From positions 1 through 47,851 of the forward strand of contig SJRY01000047.1 of the NCBI GenBank assembly GCA_011319805.1: DNA of 47,851 bases, written 5' to 3'. The notes under the pieces are model-generated. The model did no database searches and was not told where the DNA came from. It was given only the letters and a program-made list of their open reading frames with translations. This document shows, piece by piece, positions 1-10,148 of the stretch. Origin of the DNA: Macrocybe gigantea (taxonomy: Eukaryota; Basidiomycota; Agaricomycetes; Agaricales; Callistosporiaceae). Within the stretch, counting starts at the first letter, position 1. Every line of letters begins with the position of its first letter. A program made the translations under genes and the position numbers.

Positions 1-1740
1 TTTTCCTCGTCACGTATCAGTCCTTCCCTTTGCAAGCACGAACCATGGACCTTTGGCTGTAGCCGTCTTGTGTGTCACATGTTTGGCTGGATAAGACTTG
101 ACTGGAACGTGCGAGGAATACGGATCCAGTGCATTGCGACATGCCTCACGCCCATTGAGATTGTCGCCCTAATTTCTTCGCGTGACAAACGACTTGGAAT
201 TTTGATTTACTTTTTTTGCTTCCGCCTTGCGTGGCCGCTTGACATCCAGATCCAGGATATGCGCATGATTGGGTTTTCTGATTACTCCATTACCTAGACG
301 ATGATGGCAAGGGAGATGTGGATGATCACAAACGTTTAGAGCGAGCCCATGGCATGGCTCAAGCGATGGGCGGTCCTGTTTCGTCGGGGAACCCCTTAGC
401 TTCGTCAGCCAGGGAATTCGACCACCTGCTGCATGCATGTGGGCGCCCTCAAGTCTTCATTAACATTTCCTCCTCGCCTTATCTCAGTGACAGCCTCATT
501 TACATAAATCACTCTGACTGCAACATGTTGTCCGATAATGTTCCGATAGCTACGTCCGTGCTTGCCGCCACGAGGCCGAGCTGCAGGCGGCACTCTCTTC
601 AGATCTTAAGTCTTGGGCCATGCTGTCAGCCGCTTGCTGATGATCATATCTTTTTTTTTTTCTTTTTTTTTTTGCTGGTGACGTGCCCGTACGCTTATCT
701 CCCTCGGAACCGGCTTCGAGCCTCTCGGTGGTGTCTTAGTCCTACACGTCCTGTACGTCAAGCAAAGGAGAGATTATAATACTTGAAGCAAATACTATAC
801 GCTTTCCTTGACATTTACTTCTGCCCGTAGCGTTCAGCATAACGCCCTGCGATGATTCTTGAATAGGCTAGAGTATCAGCAAATCTTAATTGGGCCGCTT
901 CTACGCGCATCGTGTCGCCTTCTCGTCTACGGCGGAAATAACCTGTCAGAGTGTGGTCTGAACGGAAAGATCGAGTAATACTAGTTCGAAAAAGAAAATG
1001 GAGTCCAATTAAAAACACGTCCATGAAGCAATTGCATGATGGGCGTTCCGATGGCGGCACTCGAGGAATTGTGCATTGCGAAGACATCCACATGTGTCTA
1101 GGGCACAGTTCGTCGGCGTTCGGAAAGGGACTGAGAGTGACGCATTGCGCCAGGGTCATCTATTCTAAGCGGCCTTCTGCTTTTTATTCACTGGACTACC
1201 GACTTATGAACTAGTTCAGGGCTCATGGTGTAGAGAGGCTCTCCCTTCCTGAGCGGTGCTGGAAACATTGGCAAGGAACTCGCCCATTGAACTGGAGCAA
1301 ACGATGATCTATGAGCGTTATTCTGATGAGAATATACAGTCTTCAGAAATCATAGAACGAACCATTTTGCTTGTGGTGCGTGAACGACTCGCCATATTGT
1401 TGCATCCTGCTGCCTTTCGTTCGATTGTAGGACGAGTAGTCAAGGGAAAAATAGTGAAGCAAAGAGAGCAGAACATGCTGGTCCACCAAAAGAGCAGCTG
1501 AGATGTGGGATGCGTCTCATTTGGCCACATCCTACCGTTCTCAAACGATGTCTCTGTATCTCTCGTATTTGGCAGTGAGGCTGGTAGCAAGTCATCCGTC
1601 GGTTTGGTCTGCGTTCCAAGTCTGGGACGAACAGGTAACGTCACTACTCCAATTATCTCGCTGCTACTGCTCCCATTTGGAAGGAAAAGACTTGAAAATT
1701 TATTAGGACAGCCCTGGCAGACGAATCTTTTTTCGTGTTA
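1..1740. other. No recognised gene
   Basis: Open frames here are short, overlap on both strands and match no family I recognise. A T-rich tract lies at about 651-672. The plus-strand frame at 1256-1501 (81 residues) and the minus-strand frame at 1318-1644 are the longest; neither shows splice signals that extend it into a convincing protein. I see no tRNA, rRNA or transposon ends. Confidence 0.5.
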
Positions 1741-1800
1741 CGCTCGGCAAAAGACTGACTTTCTTTGAGAAATGGAAAGTCAGCCACAATTGCCGAGGCG
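1741..1800. repeat. Two-step inverted repeat (hairpin) beside HVA1 3' end
   Basis: Outer arms 1743-1750 (CTCGGCAA) and 1790-1797 (TTGCCGAG) pair perfectly, as do inner arms 1755-1763 (CTGACTTTC) and 1775-1783 (GAAAGTCAG), around an 11-nt loop. It lies just downstream of the HVA1-like gene, which reads leftward and ends at 1820, so it could be in that gene's 3' UTR. It could also be a tiny palindromic insertion. Confidence 0.6.
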
Positions 1801-1819
1801 CAACGAGGGCCAACGAAAA

Positions 1820-2142
1820 TCAGAACTGTTCAGGTGTTTTTCTGGGTTCGTCACCGTGAACCAAAGCTTCTGGTTTGTGGCTGACTTTGTGACCTACATG
1901 AGCTAACATTAGCCTTTTTGTCGAGTTCAGGCCGGAACGTGAAGCTGGCGACAGACCGTGTTGATCTTCAAAAATAACCTTCGGAGGATCTCTGGCACCT
2001 CTTTCCTCTGCCTCCGCGCTGGTTGTGATGATCTCCTCTACCACTCCGAACTGTTTCCTCCTCTGGCTTTACATGAGACCATGTCGCCTACATGAATCGG
2101 CTGTCCCTCCTTGTCAACGATGTCTTGCTTCGTGGTCATCAT
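1820..2142 (-). CDS. HVA1-family TUDOR-domain protein (one apparent missing base)
   Basis: Small protein of about 86 residues matching the fungal 'hypervirulence-associated protein TUDOR domain' family. Seen: an N-terminal DKEGQPIHVGDMVS stretch, then VEEIITT, PPKVIFEDQHG and HKVSHKPEALVHG, the usual order and length of these small basidiomycete proteins. Exons are 2142-1957 and 1893-1820, with a 63-nt intron (GTCTGT...TAG, phase 1). The first exon stops early unless one base is added in the AAA run (plus-strand TTT 2054-2056). That gives RGGKQFGVVEE, family-like, and a total length divisible by three. Two ATGs stand in tandem (2142, 2139). The molecular function is not known to me beyond the fold. 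It is divergent with the LRR gene at 2339. Confidence 0.82.
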
Positions 2143-2338
2143 GGTTTTCCTGAAACGCCATTCCGAGGATGACGCCGGCTATATAAATCGTGCACCGGGT
2201 CTGACGTCAACCCGGCGCTCCTCCAAATGCGTCAGTTGGCTCGTGCGAGGTGGAGAGGCGTCGATGACGCAACGCAGTCACGCGAAATGAAACGCGTCTC
2301 CATCACATGATCGCTCGCTAACTTGGACCGAGCTAGCG
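2143..2338. promoter_or_regulatory. Bidirectional promoter with TATA and CRE-like palindrome
   Basis: Only 196 bp separate the start codons of the divergent HVA1-like and LRR genes. It contains TATATAAA near 2181-2188 and a perfect TGACGTCA palindrome at 2212-2219, the classical CRE/ATF bZIP site. A related TGACGCAA is near 2264. Assignment as a shared promoter is inference from spacing and these motifs. Confidence 0.55.
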
Positions 2339-4209
2339 ATGACCCAGCATGCGAGGCCAAAAATTGACAAGAAAAATCCAATGTATTGCCCAAAGATACC
2401 TCCAACTGTCTACATGGAGCACATGCGACGGGTGCGGCGGAATAATGCTGTGCAGAGGCAGCATCGAAGGCATCTAGGCAATGGTCTGGTCGACGATTTC
2501 AGCCCGTACTCGTTTTCTCGTGCTCTGGAAAATGCTTTGCTCGAAGGCATGAACTACTCTGACTCTGACGGAGGCGATGACCACTGTCGTGTTTTCCCGA
2601 TCCGAAGCAAGAAATCTAGCCCTCAGAGCACTTTTCCATACCTTGTTCCTCGTTGGGAGCGAGAACAAAAGCACGGAGGTGGCAACGACGGTCTGACAAA
2701 TGACACTTTGGTCGACGTACGAAACAGGTCGCTGCACCAGAAGTCCTCTGGATCCGAAAACATGAGGCAAGAACACAGAATGCCGGCTAGCAGAATTATG
2801 GACGAGCCAGTGATGTATGGAAATCCCCTTTAACGATGAAAGATGAGTCCTTCGTTGTCACGATCAAGCCGACACGGTTGGAATTTCTCCCTACGCCCTC
2901 TAAACCGTACCTACTTGGATCCGATCAAGATTCTACGCCTGGTCTCCCCGATGCTTCAGATCTCTACTCCGATAGCGTCCATCTAGGTGGGTGTACCTAT
3001 ATCAAATCGCTGAAAAGCCGACTATATGCGCCATTATTATGCTTGAAATGACAATCCACCAGATCCACGAAATGTCTCCAATCGCAGACATGATATAAGA
3101 ACACTGGTTGAGCAGTTGGACCGAATGATACCTGGATCGAGGCTCAAGGAACGCCTTCTAACCTTGTCAAATTTTTCGCAACAAGGAATTGTCGATTTCT
3201 TAGCGGAACACGGTAAGTTTATCTGTTTCTGTCGCACTTTCCCAGCTTGCGCGTCGAGGACGCCAAATACGACTCCAGCAAAGGTCTCCTCAGTGCGCGA
3301 ATCCTCAGCATACTTCGGATGTTAGAGGTCCGGCGTGTAGTTCTTACCGAATCGCTTCAAGAAAGGAACGGACTAAACCTCAGAGATGCAAACATGCTGG
3401 CCGGTACATTATTCCGTACCTAATTTTGGTTTATTCTTTTTTATAAACCCGTCGCTGGTTCAGTTTTTAGCAAACCGATGAGCTTCTCATGCCTCTCCGA
3501 ACTTACTCTTTGTGACACCATTCTCCGTGACTTTGACCTGATCCACATTACTCGCCTTCCGAAGCTTTCAACGTTACTTTTGGACAGTACCTCCATTTCC
3601 AACGAAGCGTGAGTTTTCAATCCTTCAATTCGCTAACATTCATCTTTTGTACCATACAGTGTTTTTCTTCTGGTCCCGCTCAAAGGGACGCTCACTCAGC
3701 TATCCCTCGCTGCCAATCCAAAGATCGATGATGATGCCGTGCCTGCTCTCCTCCTCCTCTCCAAATTGTCTTTCCTGTCAATTCTTGATACTGGAATTGG
3801 CATGCCAGGACTCCGTCGATTAGCGAGAGCCATCTACGTGCAAGAGCAAGTGATCGACATTGAGATACCCGTCATATGTGGATGCTACGTCGACGGTACC
3901 CGTTTCATTACGTGCATGCGCTAACAATATTTCATTCTCAATCGTCTCTCAGAAATGCCACACAAGTATCTCGTCAATCCCGTGCCTCCATTAATAACCG
4001 ATCCCAAAGTTTGCGCTGAGCTATCACCAGCGGCACTACAGCGAAATCTTGTTGCGCATGCCCAATGCAATCCTACCATTTTGACCACTGGCGGCAAAGA
4101 AGAGATGGTTGAGCGGCTGAAGAAGATCTTGGAAACTCGGAAGATGGATATGTTGGTCAGGGATATGATTTTCGAGCATGATCCCGAGGATCAGACGTGT
4201 GGCGAGTAA
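2339..4209 (+). CDS. Leucine-rich-repeat protein with SAP-like C-terminus
   Basis: Predicted 496-residue protein from seven exons: 2339-2716, 2794-2986, 3063-3212, 3284-3415, 3464-3608, 3660-3895 and 3953-4209. Total length is divisible by three with no frame break. The middle carries leucine-rich (RNI-like) repeats, for example [30 protein letters not shown] and [17 protein letters not shown]. The last exon holds [15 protein letters not shown] followed by [14 protein letters not shown], which resembles a SAP DNA-binding helix pair. The N-terminus is basic and low complexity. The intron at 3609-3659 has a clear CTAAC branch site; the donors at 2717 and 3416 are weaker, and 3404 is an alternative to 3416. 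I cannot name an orthologue. LRR plus SAP suggests a nuclear scaffold role, as inference. Confidence 0.75.
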
Positions 4210-4533
4210 GGCATTCGGAGTAGAGCTGGTAACTTGACCAGGTAATGTCTTCGTGTCCTCGGTAACAGTGTTGTTCGTTCGTCCATTGTTTCCTGTGATT
4301 TTTGTTGTCGTCCGCTTTGTTGTCGCTCTCCCTGTGTTGTCTTGCATGTCTTGTCGGTCTAATTCAACTGTGCACTGTTATCATCCATCGCTTCTGTAAA
4401 TTATCCCTTCGAGTCAAACCAGCTTTATAAGAAAACACATACATTAGTCATAACATACACAACCACTAGTCCATCAAAGCTGTTCTACAGCAAAAAAAAA
4501 AAAGGAAAAAAAAAGAAAACTGGCAAGCTACAT
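4210..4533. other. Convergent 3' region between LRR and MINDY genes
   Basis: Both flanking genes end here, so this is their shared 3' space. It holds an A-rich tract at about 4491-4518 and a TTTATAAGAAAA stretch near 4424, plausible polyadenylation sequence. No gene seen. Confidence 0.5.
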
Positions 4534-6612
4534 TCACATAATAACACAGTCCTTTGCCTTGTTCTTCAGCTTCTTGCCTTCCTCTCGCTTCCTCATTAGC
4601 ACTCGTTGCTGCTCCTTCTCCATCCGTTCTTGCTCTAGTCGCTGCCTGTCCAGCCGCTCGCGTTCATGCATTCGCGCGTAGTGCTCTTCTTCTGCTTGTA
4701 GCTGTCGGGCGAGTTCGTGGCTGTGAGAGGCGAAAAGGGAAGAACGTCAAGAGGGAAAGGTATCCAATGGAGATTGATTGATACGTACTCGGACACGAAG
4801 GCGCCGTCGACCTCCACTCCTTCGCCTCTTTCACGGCGTTCGATCTCTCTAGCGGCGTCTTCTGCCGTCCTCCCGGCCCAATCGCCGCCTGCTGGGCTGG
4901 ACCTATTGCGACAACGTCATGTGAGATGTGAAGCTCGGTTTTAATGACGACGTTTCGTTCACTCACTTGACGAACCACGAGTCGACGAATACCCCGCCGG
5001 ATCCGTCGACGTCCTCGATTCGCTCCCAGATGACAGACGGCTCGTTGAGGAAGACTTGGTCCGTCACGAGCGCGTAAAGCGCCGAGTCACCGTTGCTTAT
5101 GCGAGACGGAGACCGTGTGGGTCGTTTGGCGGGTGCCTGTGCTGCTGGCGCAGATATTGTTGAAGGGCCTGCTTGAACCTGGACTTCCACGGAAGATGTT
5201 TGCGCGTCGGTCGAAGGTGCGGGGCTGGAACCCTCGAATGGTTGAGGCTCCTGTTCTTGAGGAGCCGACGTTCGAGTGTACGCGGGCGGTTCGTCCGGCA
5301 AAGTGTCATTATCTTCTGATCGCGGCCTAGAGGACTCAGGTTGCGGTTGCGATTGTGACTGAGACTCAGCCAGAGTTCCCTCTGATCGCGGTTCGATTTC
5401 TGGAGTCGGCTCGCGGGACGTCTGGGGCCCAGGTTCATGTCTACCTTCGGCGAGTTCTTCGATGAGTTCTTCGCCTGACTTGTATAGAACGGACAAGTGG
5501 GAGTTGCGAAATAGGGCGACGAGCGAGCCTGCGGGAAGCGTCGAGGCCAGATGGAACAGCCCGTGATACGTCAGTTGAGATTGCGTGGTGGACAAGAAGT
5601 GGCGAATTACAACGGCTGTGAAACGCGCTCGCCACGGTCAGAAAACGATTCACGTCCAAAAGAAAAAGCAACGGATGATTCACCGTTCTTGACCTTTCGC
5701 CTCTCCACCGCTGACCAACCGCCGGGACTCCGCAAGGCCTGGCTTGAGCTTCCACTCGCGCTTGAGCTTTCCGCCTGCGGATTGCGTTCGTCCTCGATGC
5801 CTTCCACGAGCATGCCTCCAGCCAGATGGTCCGCTTCGGCGATCAGAGTCGCCGCGCTGTCGTAGTCCCATGTCTTTTCTTCTTCGAACGCGTGAGCCTC
5901 AGCCGAGTCGGGATCAACAAGCCAGCCGTGGACGAGATGAATACCGGCTTGCGCGAAGAGCTGCAGCTCTCCACCGGCGATGGACGCGTCTGCGGAGCCC
6001 GTTATCGTGGGTTTGAAGGACGTCGGGGACGACAATTGGGGGTTGAGGTCCATTCCTCCTGCTCAATCCATAGGATGGATTGAGGGAAAAAAAAGCAAGA
6101 GGTCAACTCGTCAATGCTTTCTGATGCTATTCACAATTGAGGTTCTTTTCCTCCCCCCAAAACGATGGGAAGAAAGGAATGCGCACTTTGGGTATACGGC
6201 ATGATTGACAGCGCTGCGGAAATGTCTACTGGCGTTGAAGACTCTTGAGCGCGTTTGAGCAAGTATTCGGCTACCAATTGTGAGAGGAATTCGTAGGACA
6301 CGGTTTTGCGCGTCGGGGGGAGGATTTCGATGTTTCCTCTGAGGATAAGTATGTTGCCTGAGTAAAGTGCAAAACGCAACACATCAGCGCGTCGGATCGC
6401 ATCAGACAAGCGCTGGCTCACATATCGCAATAAACGAACACGGTCTGGTAAATTCACGATGTCAGTCAGTCCTTCCGGTTTGACAACGGCTAGAGCTCTC
6501 ACCCGTTGTAATTTTGAGTAATAATCTGGACGTCCCTTCCCCTAAACGTGATTTGCTTCAAATACCAGACTTCGGCCTCTGAGGACTTGACGGTCACGGC
6601 TTCTGGAGACAT
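4534..6612 (-). CDS. MINDY-family deubiquitinase with CaaX terminus
   Basis: Predicted 542-residue cysteine protease of the MINDY (FAM63/DUF544) family, which trims K48-linked ubiquitin chains. Seven exons: 6612-6503, 6444-6422, 6357-6187, 6058-5684, 5615-4967, 4902-4789 and 4720-4534; the sum is divisible by three. It opens with EVWYLKQITFRGRDVQIITQ. A 23-nt microexon supplies PCSFIAI with the expected catalytic Cys in the context NGPCSF. LRGNIEILPP, MDLNP, HGWLVD and QLTYHGLFHL follow. The catalytic His is likely in FRNSHLSVLY, and ALVTDQVFL...VIWE closes the fold. A Ser/Pro-rich insert of about 100 residues splits the domain after the His. The tail has a ubiquitin-interacting-like HELARQLQAEEE, a basic coiled coil, and ends CVIM, a farnesylation-type CaaX box. 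Confidence 0.93.
6422..6444 (-). other. 23-nt microexon carrying MINDY catalytic Cys
   Basis: Flanked by AG (6445-6446) and GT (6420-6421) on the minus strand; the neighbouring introns are 58 and 64 nt. It encodes PCSFIAI plus one base each side, exactly the segment missing between NYNG and CNILILRGN. Skipping it would remove the active-site cysteine and shift the frame. Confidence 0.88.
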
Positions 6613-6996
6613 CGCAGACGCTCCCGACGATGTAGAAAGGCAATAATAGGAGTTTAGAGGTGACTAAGAGCGAATAATCTGTGCTGACGAGAAACGGGTA
6701 ATTGCCACGCGACACGGCGATCAATAGTTGTTTGGCTCTATTATAAACAAAGGCTGTTAGGCTTTCCGAAATATCTGTTCAGCAATACATGAACGTCTGA
6801 TTGCTGGCCCTCTACGATCTCAGGACTCGTGCGTATGTAACTTGTTATCTTTTATGTTTCGGACAGTAATATGCAGCGAGAGAAGTCGACAAAGTAGGAA
6901 GCATATGTGTTGTTTGTACATATTTGAACCTAAGGCTGATAGTAGCGCAACTTTTCCGTCTTCAATGTTATTGACGACGAGAGTGAAGTCCCCAGA
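6613..6996. promoter_or_regulatory. Divergent intergenic region, MINDY / uL30m
   Basis: No gene is visible between the divergent MINDY and uL30m start codons. It should hold both promoters. I see no strong TATA box or known operator. Confidence 0.4.
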
Positions 6997-7448
6997 ATGT
7001 CGTCTATACTCGCGCAACGGGTACACGCAGCTTTTCCATCTATTCGGTCGCAGCTTTCCCGGTCGCTCGCCACAACCTCCACTTCTTCAAGCCCAACTTC
7101 ACCGCCACCATCACAGCCCTCCCCGACCGCAGAGTCGTCCACAAACGCCAGCACGACGAGCCCTTCTAAATCTCACTTTAAAATCACGCTCCGACGGTCT
7201 GCCATCTCGCTCGGCGAGAAAAAGCAGGGCACGTTAGTCTCGCTGGGCATCCATCGACGGATGCAGACGGTCTATCATCGGCACTCGCCTGAAGTGGCCG
7301 GAAAGATCCTGAGCGTGAAGGAACTGGTCGAGGTGGAGAACGTGTCGGAGGACATGGTGAAGACGAAGCAGCAGCAGAGGCAGGAGAGAAAGCGAAGCGC
7401 GGGTACAAGGTGGTGGGCAGTCGGAAGGGTTCGTTTTTGGGCGTCTGA
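6997..7448 (+). CDS. Mitochondrial ribosomal protein uL30m (one apparent missing base)
   Basis: Mitochondrial large-subunit ribosomal protein of the uL30 (bacterial L30, yeast Mrpl33) family. Residues 1-57 are Ser/Thr/Pro-rich with scattered Arg, a plausible mitochondrial presequence. The core follows: HFKITLRRSAISLGEKKQ, GTLVSLGIHRRMQTVYHRHS and AGKILSVKELVEVENV. The frame as given runs on to 7557 with an unlikely Trp/Tyr-rich tail. Adding one base at the AAA run 7389-7391 gives KAKRGYKVVGSRKGS and a stop at 7446-7448, total 150 residues, much more family-like. A 41-nt intron (7357-7397) would reach the same frame but lacks a pyrimidine tract. The start is the first ATG of the frame; no intron is needed. 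Confidence 0.88.
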
Positions 7449-7689
7449 AGGTGTTGTCTCCCTGGATAGGTATCTTCGGTCCTCGGAACGGTTTCTGACA
7501 CTAACTGACTACTTTTACTTTCTTTATCTCCAAGAAGAGCTATGGCTGCATTATTAACTCATTTTCATAAATAATCCAAATGATATCCCAGCGCAACATC
7601 GTGAAAGTTGAGGTGAACACGCGATAAATTTCCAATTCTCACAGGCCTTTCAATTTCTCTCAGATAAGCCGTAAAAAGAGCATACTGGA

Positions 7690-7990
7690 TTGTTTGTGAT
7701 CGTTTTTGTTGAAGTGGCCCTACGCCTGCTGATTTCGGATATTGCATTCCAAATGGGCCTCAAAGACTCGACTCTTTCCCCGGCGATTTCTACTTCCATC
7801 GTCGTGGCCAACCATTACATCTTCAACCGACCGAAGGGATCAATGTAGGAATGCAGTTAGCCGACCCACACGTCAACGAGCTTGGAATCCGTATAATTGG
7901 CCACTTTCATTTCTGGCTGCATTGTGCTGATCTTTGTCTACTCAACGCAGTTTTGACCCATAAAAGACCTCCCTTCTTACACGCTTTCAT
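7690..7990 (+). other. Orphan coding-like stretch, unknown
   Basis: One plus-strand frame reads about 90 residues with balanced composition, including FPGDFYFHRRGQPLHLQPT and GMQLADPHVNELGIRI, and runs into the CT-rich leader of the next gene. There is no ATG at its left end; a stop lies just upstream. It may be an exon of an unrecognised gene, a remnant, or chance. I recognise no family. Confidence 0.25.
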
Positions 7991-8056
7991 CCTATCCCTC
8001 TCCCTTCCTCCGAATCATCGAGAACATCCAGAATCCAAACTGTCTATCAGCATATC
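7960..8056 (+). promoter_or_regulatory. CT-rich leader before unknown gene
   Basis: A pyrimidine-rich tract (CTATCCCTCTCCCTTCCTCC at about 7993-8012) directly precedes the ATG at 8057. Such CT-rich blocks are typical of basidiomycete core promoters near the transcription start. Confidence 0.5.
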
Positions 8057-9331
8057 ATGGCTTCCAACGAAACCTCTATTGCCATTGCGAAGGCCGACGC
8101 CCTCCTTGAATTCATGATTCCAAAAGGAGAGACGTTATCGATTCAGCAGCGCCGTCCGGGTCGAAAGGAACTGCATTTATACCTTCCACCGTGCCGAGAC
8201 CTGATCGAAAACGCAGAAAGGATACAGAAGGCCGCGACTCTGCGCGCCCGACTGGTTGGTCCAACTGCAGGCATGACACGTCAAATCGCCATTCATCGCG
8301 GTGGCGGTTCGGAATGCGCGCCGTTGAGCGAAGTTTCTGGTCCCGTCGATGTTGGCGTCGTAGAGGGACATGATGAAGAAAGCTTCGCTCGCCGAGCGAA
8401 CGAGGAGACTGGATACAAAGCGGCACCAAGTCAAGAAAGAGATGGTGCGGCGGAGGTTCACGACGCGGTTGCGAAATCGTGCGAAGGCAGCGAGGAGAAA
8501 AAGAGCAGTAAGAAGACCGTGTTCTGCGGTTCTGAGTGCCTCACCCTGCGAAACATTCCGTTTGTCATTCCGCCGTGGGGTTCGGATCCGGACAGCGATG
8601 TGACAGGCAAGCGCTCCGGTTTGGCTTCCTCGGGTTCATCGTCATTATCGTCCTCGCCTTCCGATTCTTGCTTTTTCACTACACCCTCCTCCCCTCAAAA
8701 TTCCTCTCCCTCAGCGCAAAACACCCCAGCCAGCTCCACTGAATCCGCACTGTCATCTGAATCTGAACGCAATACGCACGGCACCTGTGATGGACATAAG
8801 CACTACTATCTCCCGGTTTTGGAGCCCCGGGTCGACTTTAGCTCTCCCGATGCGTGTCCCGACACGCAAGGCGTCGCGGTTGTCGATATTATAGAAGCTG
8901 GGAAAGAGAACATTCCCTTGAACGGCTTGGCAAAGCCGCTTATGAAGGATCCTGGCCGCCCTGCATTTCGCGAGGTGAATACACATGAAGACGGCATTAC
9001 TGCTGTAAAGGTTGTCGTTGGGGTAGGTTTTTTTTTCCCGCACTGTCTGCTACGCATTCCCAATGACTGACAACACCATTTTGTTTGACTTCAGTGGAAA
9101 GGCTATCCGGAGAGGTTGTATGAGGTACTTGTCATGTGCTCTTGCGGAAGCATTATCACACGCGGGTTGCTAGCATATGAGTTAGCTCTCATCCAACAGA
9201 AATATTTCAATGTAAGCGTCGTCAACTCTTACCTTTCCTCTGATCAGCTAATTCGTGCCGCGCTAGACGGAGCTCTGCGACACCACCCTCACAACCTCCA
9301 AAGATATCGTCCACGGGATCGAGAACCTTAG
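8057..9331 (+). CDS. Unknown protein with Ser-rich middle
   Basis: Two exons, 8057-9022 and 9095-9331, joined by a good 72-nt intron (GTAGGT...TTCAG, phase 0), give 400 residues. The N-terminal 65 residues look folded (ALLEFMIPKGETLSIQQ, LHLYLPPCRDLIENAERIQ). Residues about 190-250 are Ser/Pro-rich. A DSPD-like acidic part and GKENIPLNG follow; the KEN tripeptide resembles an APC/C degron but three residues alone prove nothing. The last exon (WKGYPERLYEVL...) is conserved-looking. A 36-nt in-frame GTAAGC...TCAG segment near 9210-9245 could be a very short intron. I recognise no family. Confidence 0.6.
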
Positions 9332-10148
9332 ACTCATGTCGCTTTATACGAAAGATAATGGGGGGACATGGCGTACACAGCACGCCATCGTCGCTTAAAG
9401 AGTAATGTTGATCGCTCTGCTGAAAGCCCATTGGCTTGATCTTATTTCTGAATCGTCCATTCTTGTTATCGCTAGGGTTTATTTTTATTTGTGTTCTAGC
9501 TTCGGATTTTGTTTATCATTTTGGTTTGTCCCACCTTATCCCAAGATATGCGGAAGGGACTAGTATCGCACTGTTCGTTAGTTCTACAGTACTAGTTTAC
9601 CCATCCTCTCTATGTTATTCGGTTGCAGGCTTCGTCCATGTTATGGTTTGCGTGGGAGAACGATTATCCGAGTCACCGTTCTGCCAATCAATAAACTTAC
9701 GAGAGCTTTTCTTCAACCATCATCACCAGTGTCCATTCCGCGAACAAGGACCACCTTTGGCGACCCTTGGCTCTGGAGAATCTTCACCCCGATAGACAAC
9801 CCGGAAAGCTAAAAACTAAAATGCAGCTACAGCTTAAATTAGCGCAATTGCGGTTGGGTATTGCTTCTGCTTATTTTCTTTCTTTATCTTGGGATGTCTC
9901 TCTTATCATGGGGTTTGTTTTCATTTTGACAAGGATTCTCAAGCATCTAAACACTCCAGTCCATCGTGGACATTTTTTCCAGTCTACCGACGTCACTCTG
10001 AATCACAGCCCTGATCCATCGCCTAGACCTATATAAAATATGACACCACGGTCTCCTTTTCTTTTCGAACTCCTGTTCACGCTTGATTGGTATGTGTGCA
10101 TGCTCACGCCCGACAACAACTGGGAACTTATCATCCATGCTTCGCTAG
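9332..10148. other. Intergenic, with TATA box before F-box gene A
   Basis: No convincing gene. The sequence is T-rich and fits a 3' UTR followed by a promoter. A CTATATAAAATA TATA box at about 10029-10040 lies roughly 110 bp upstream of the F-box gene ATG at 10149. Short hydrophobic frames at 9436-9812 look like chance in T-rich DNA. Confidence 0.45.

Noticed and set aside
7357..7397. 41-nt intron instead of a missing base in uL30m
   Set aside because: It reaches the right frame but has no pyrimidine tract and removes a Lys/Gln-rich stretch that looks like normal coding sequence; a lost A in the AAA run explains it better. Not excluded without cDNA.
8890..8960. KEN-box degron in the unknown gene
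   Set aside because: A three-residue match in a disordered segment is expected by chance and has no supporting D-box.
9436..9812. Hydrophobic 119-residue protein
   Set aside because: T-rich DNA gives hydrophobic frames by chance; no conserved pattern and it lies in a likely 3' UTR/promoter.
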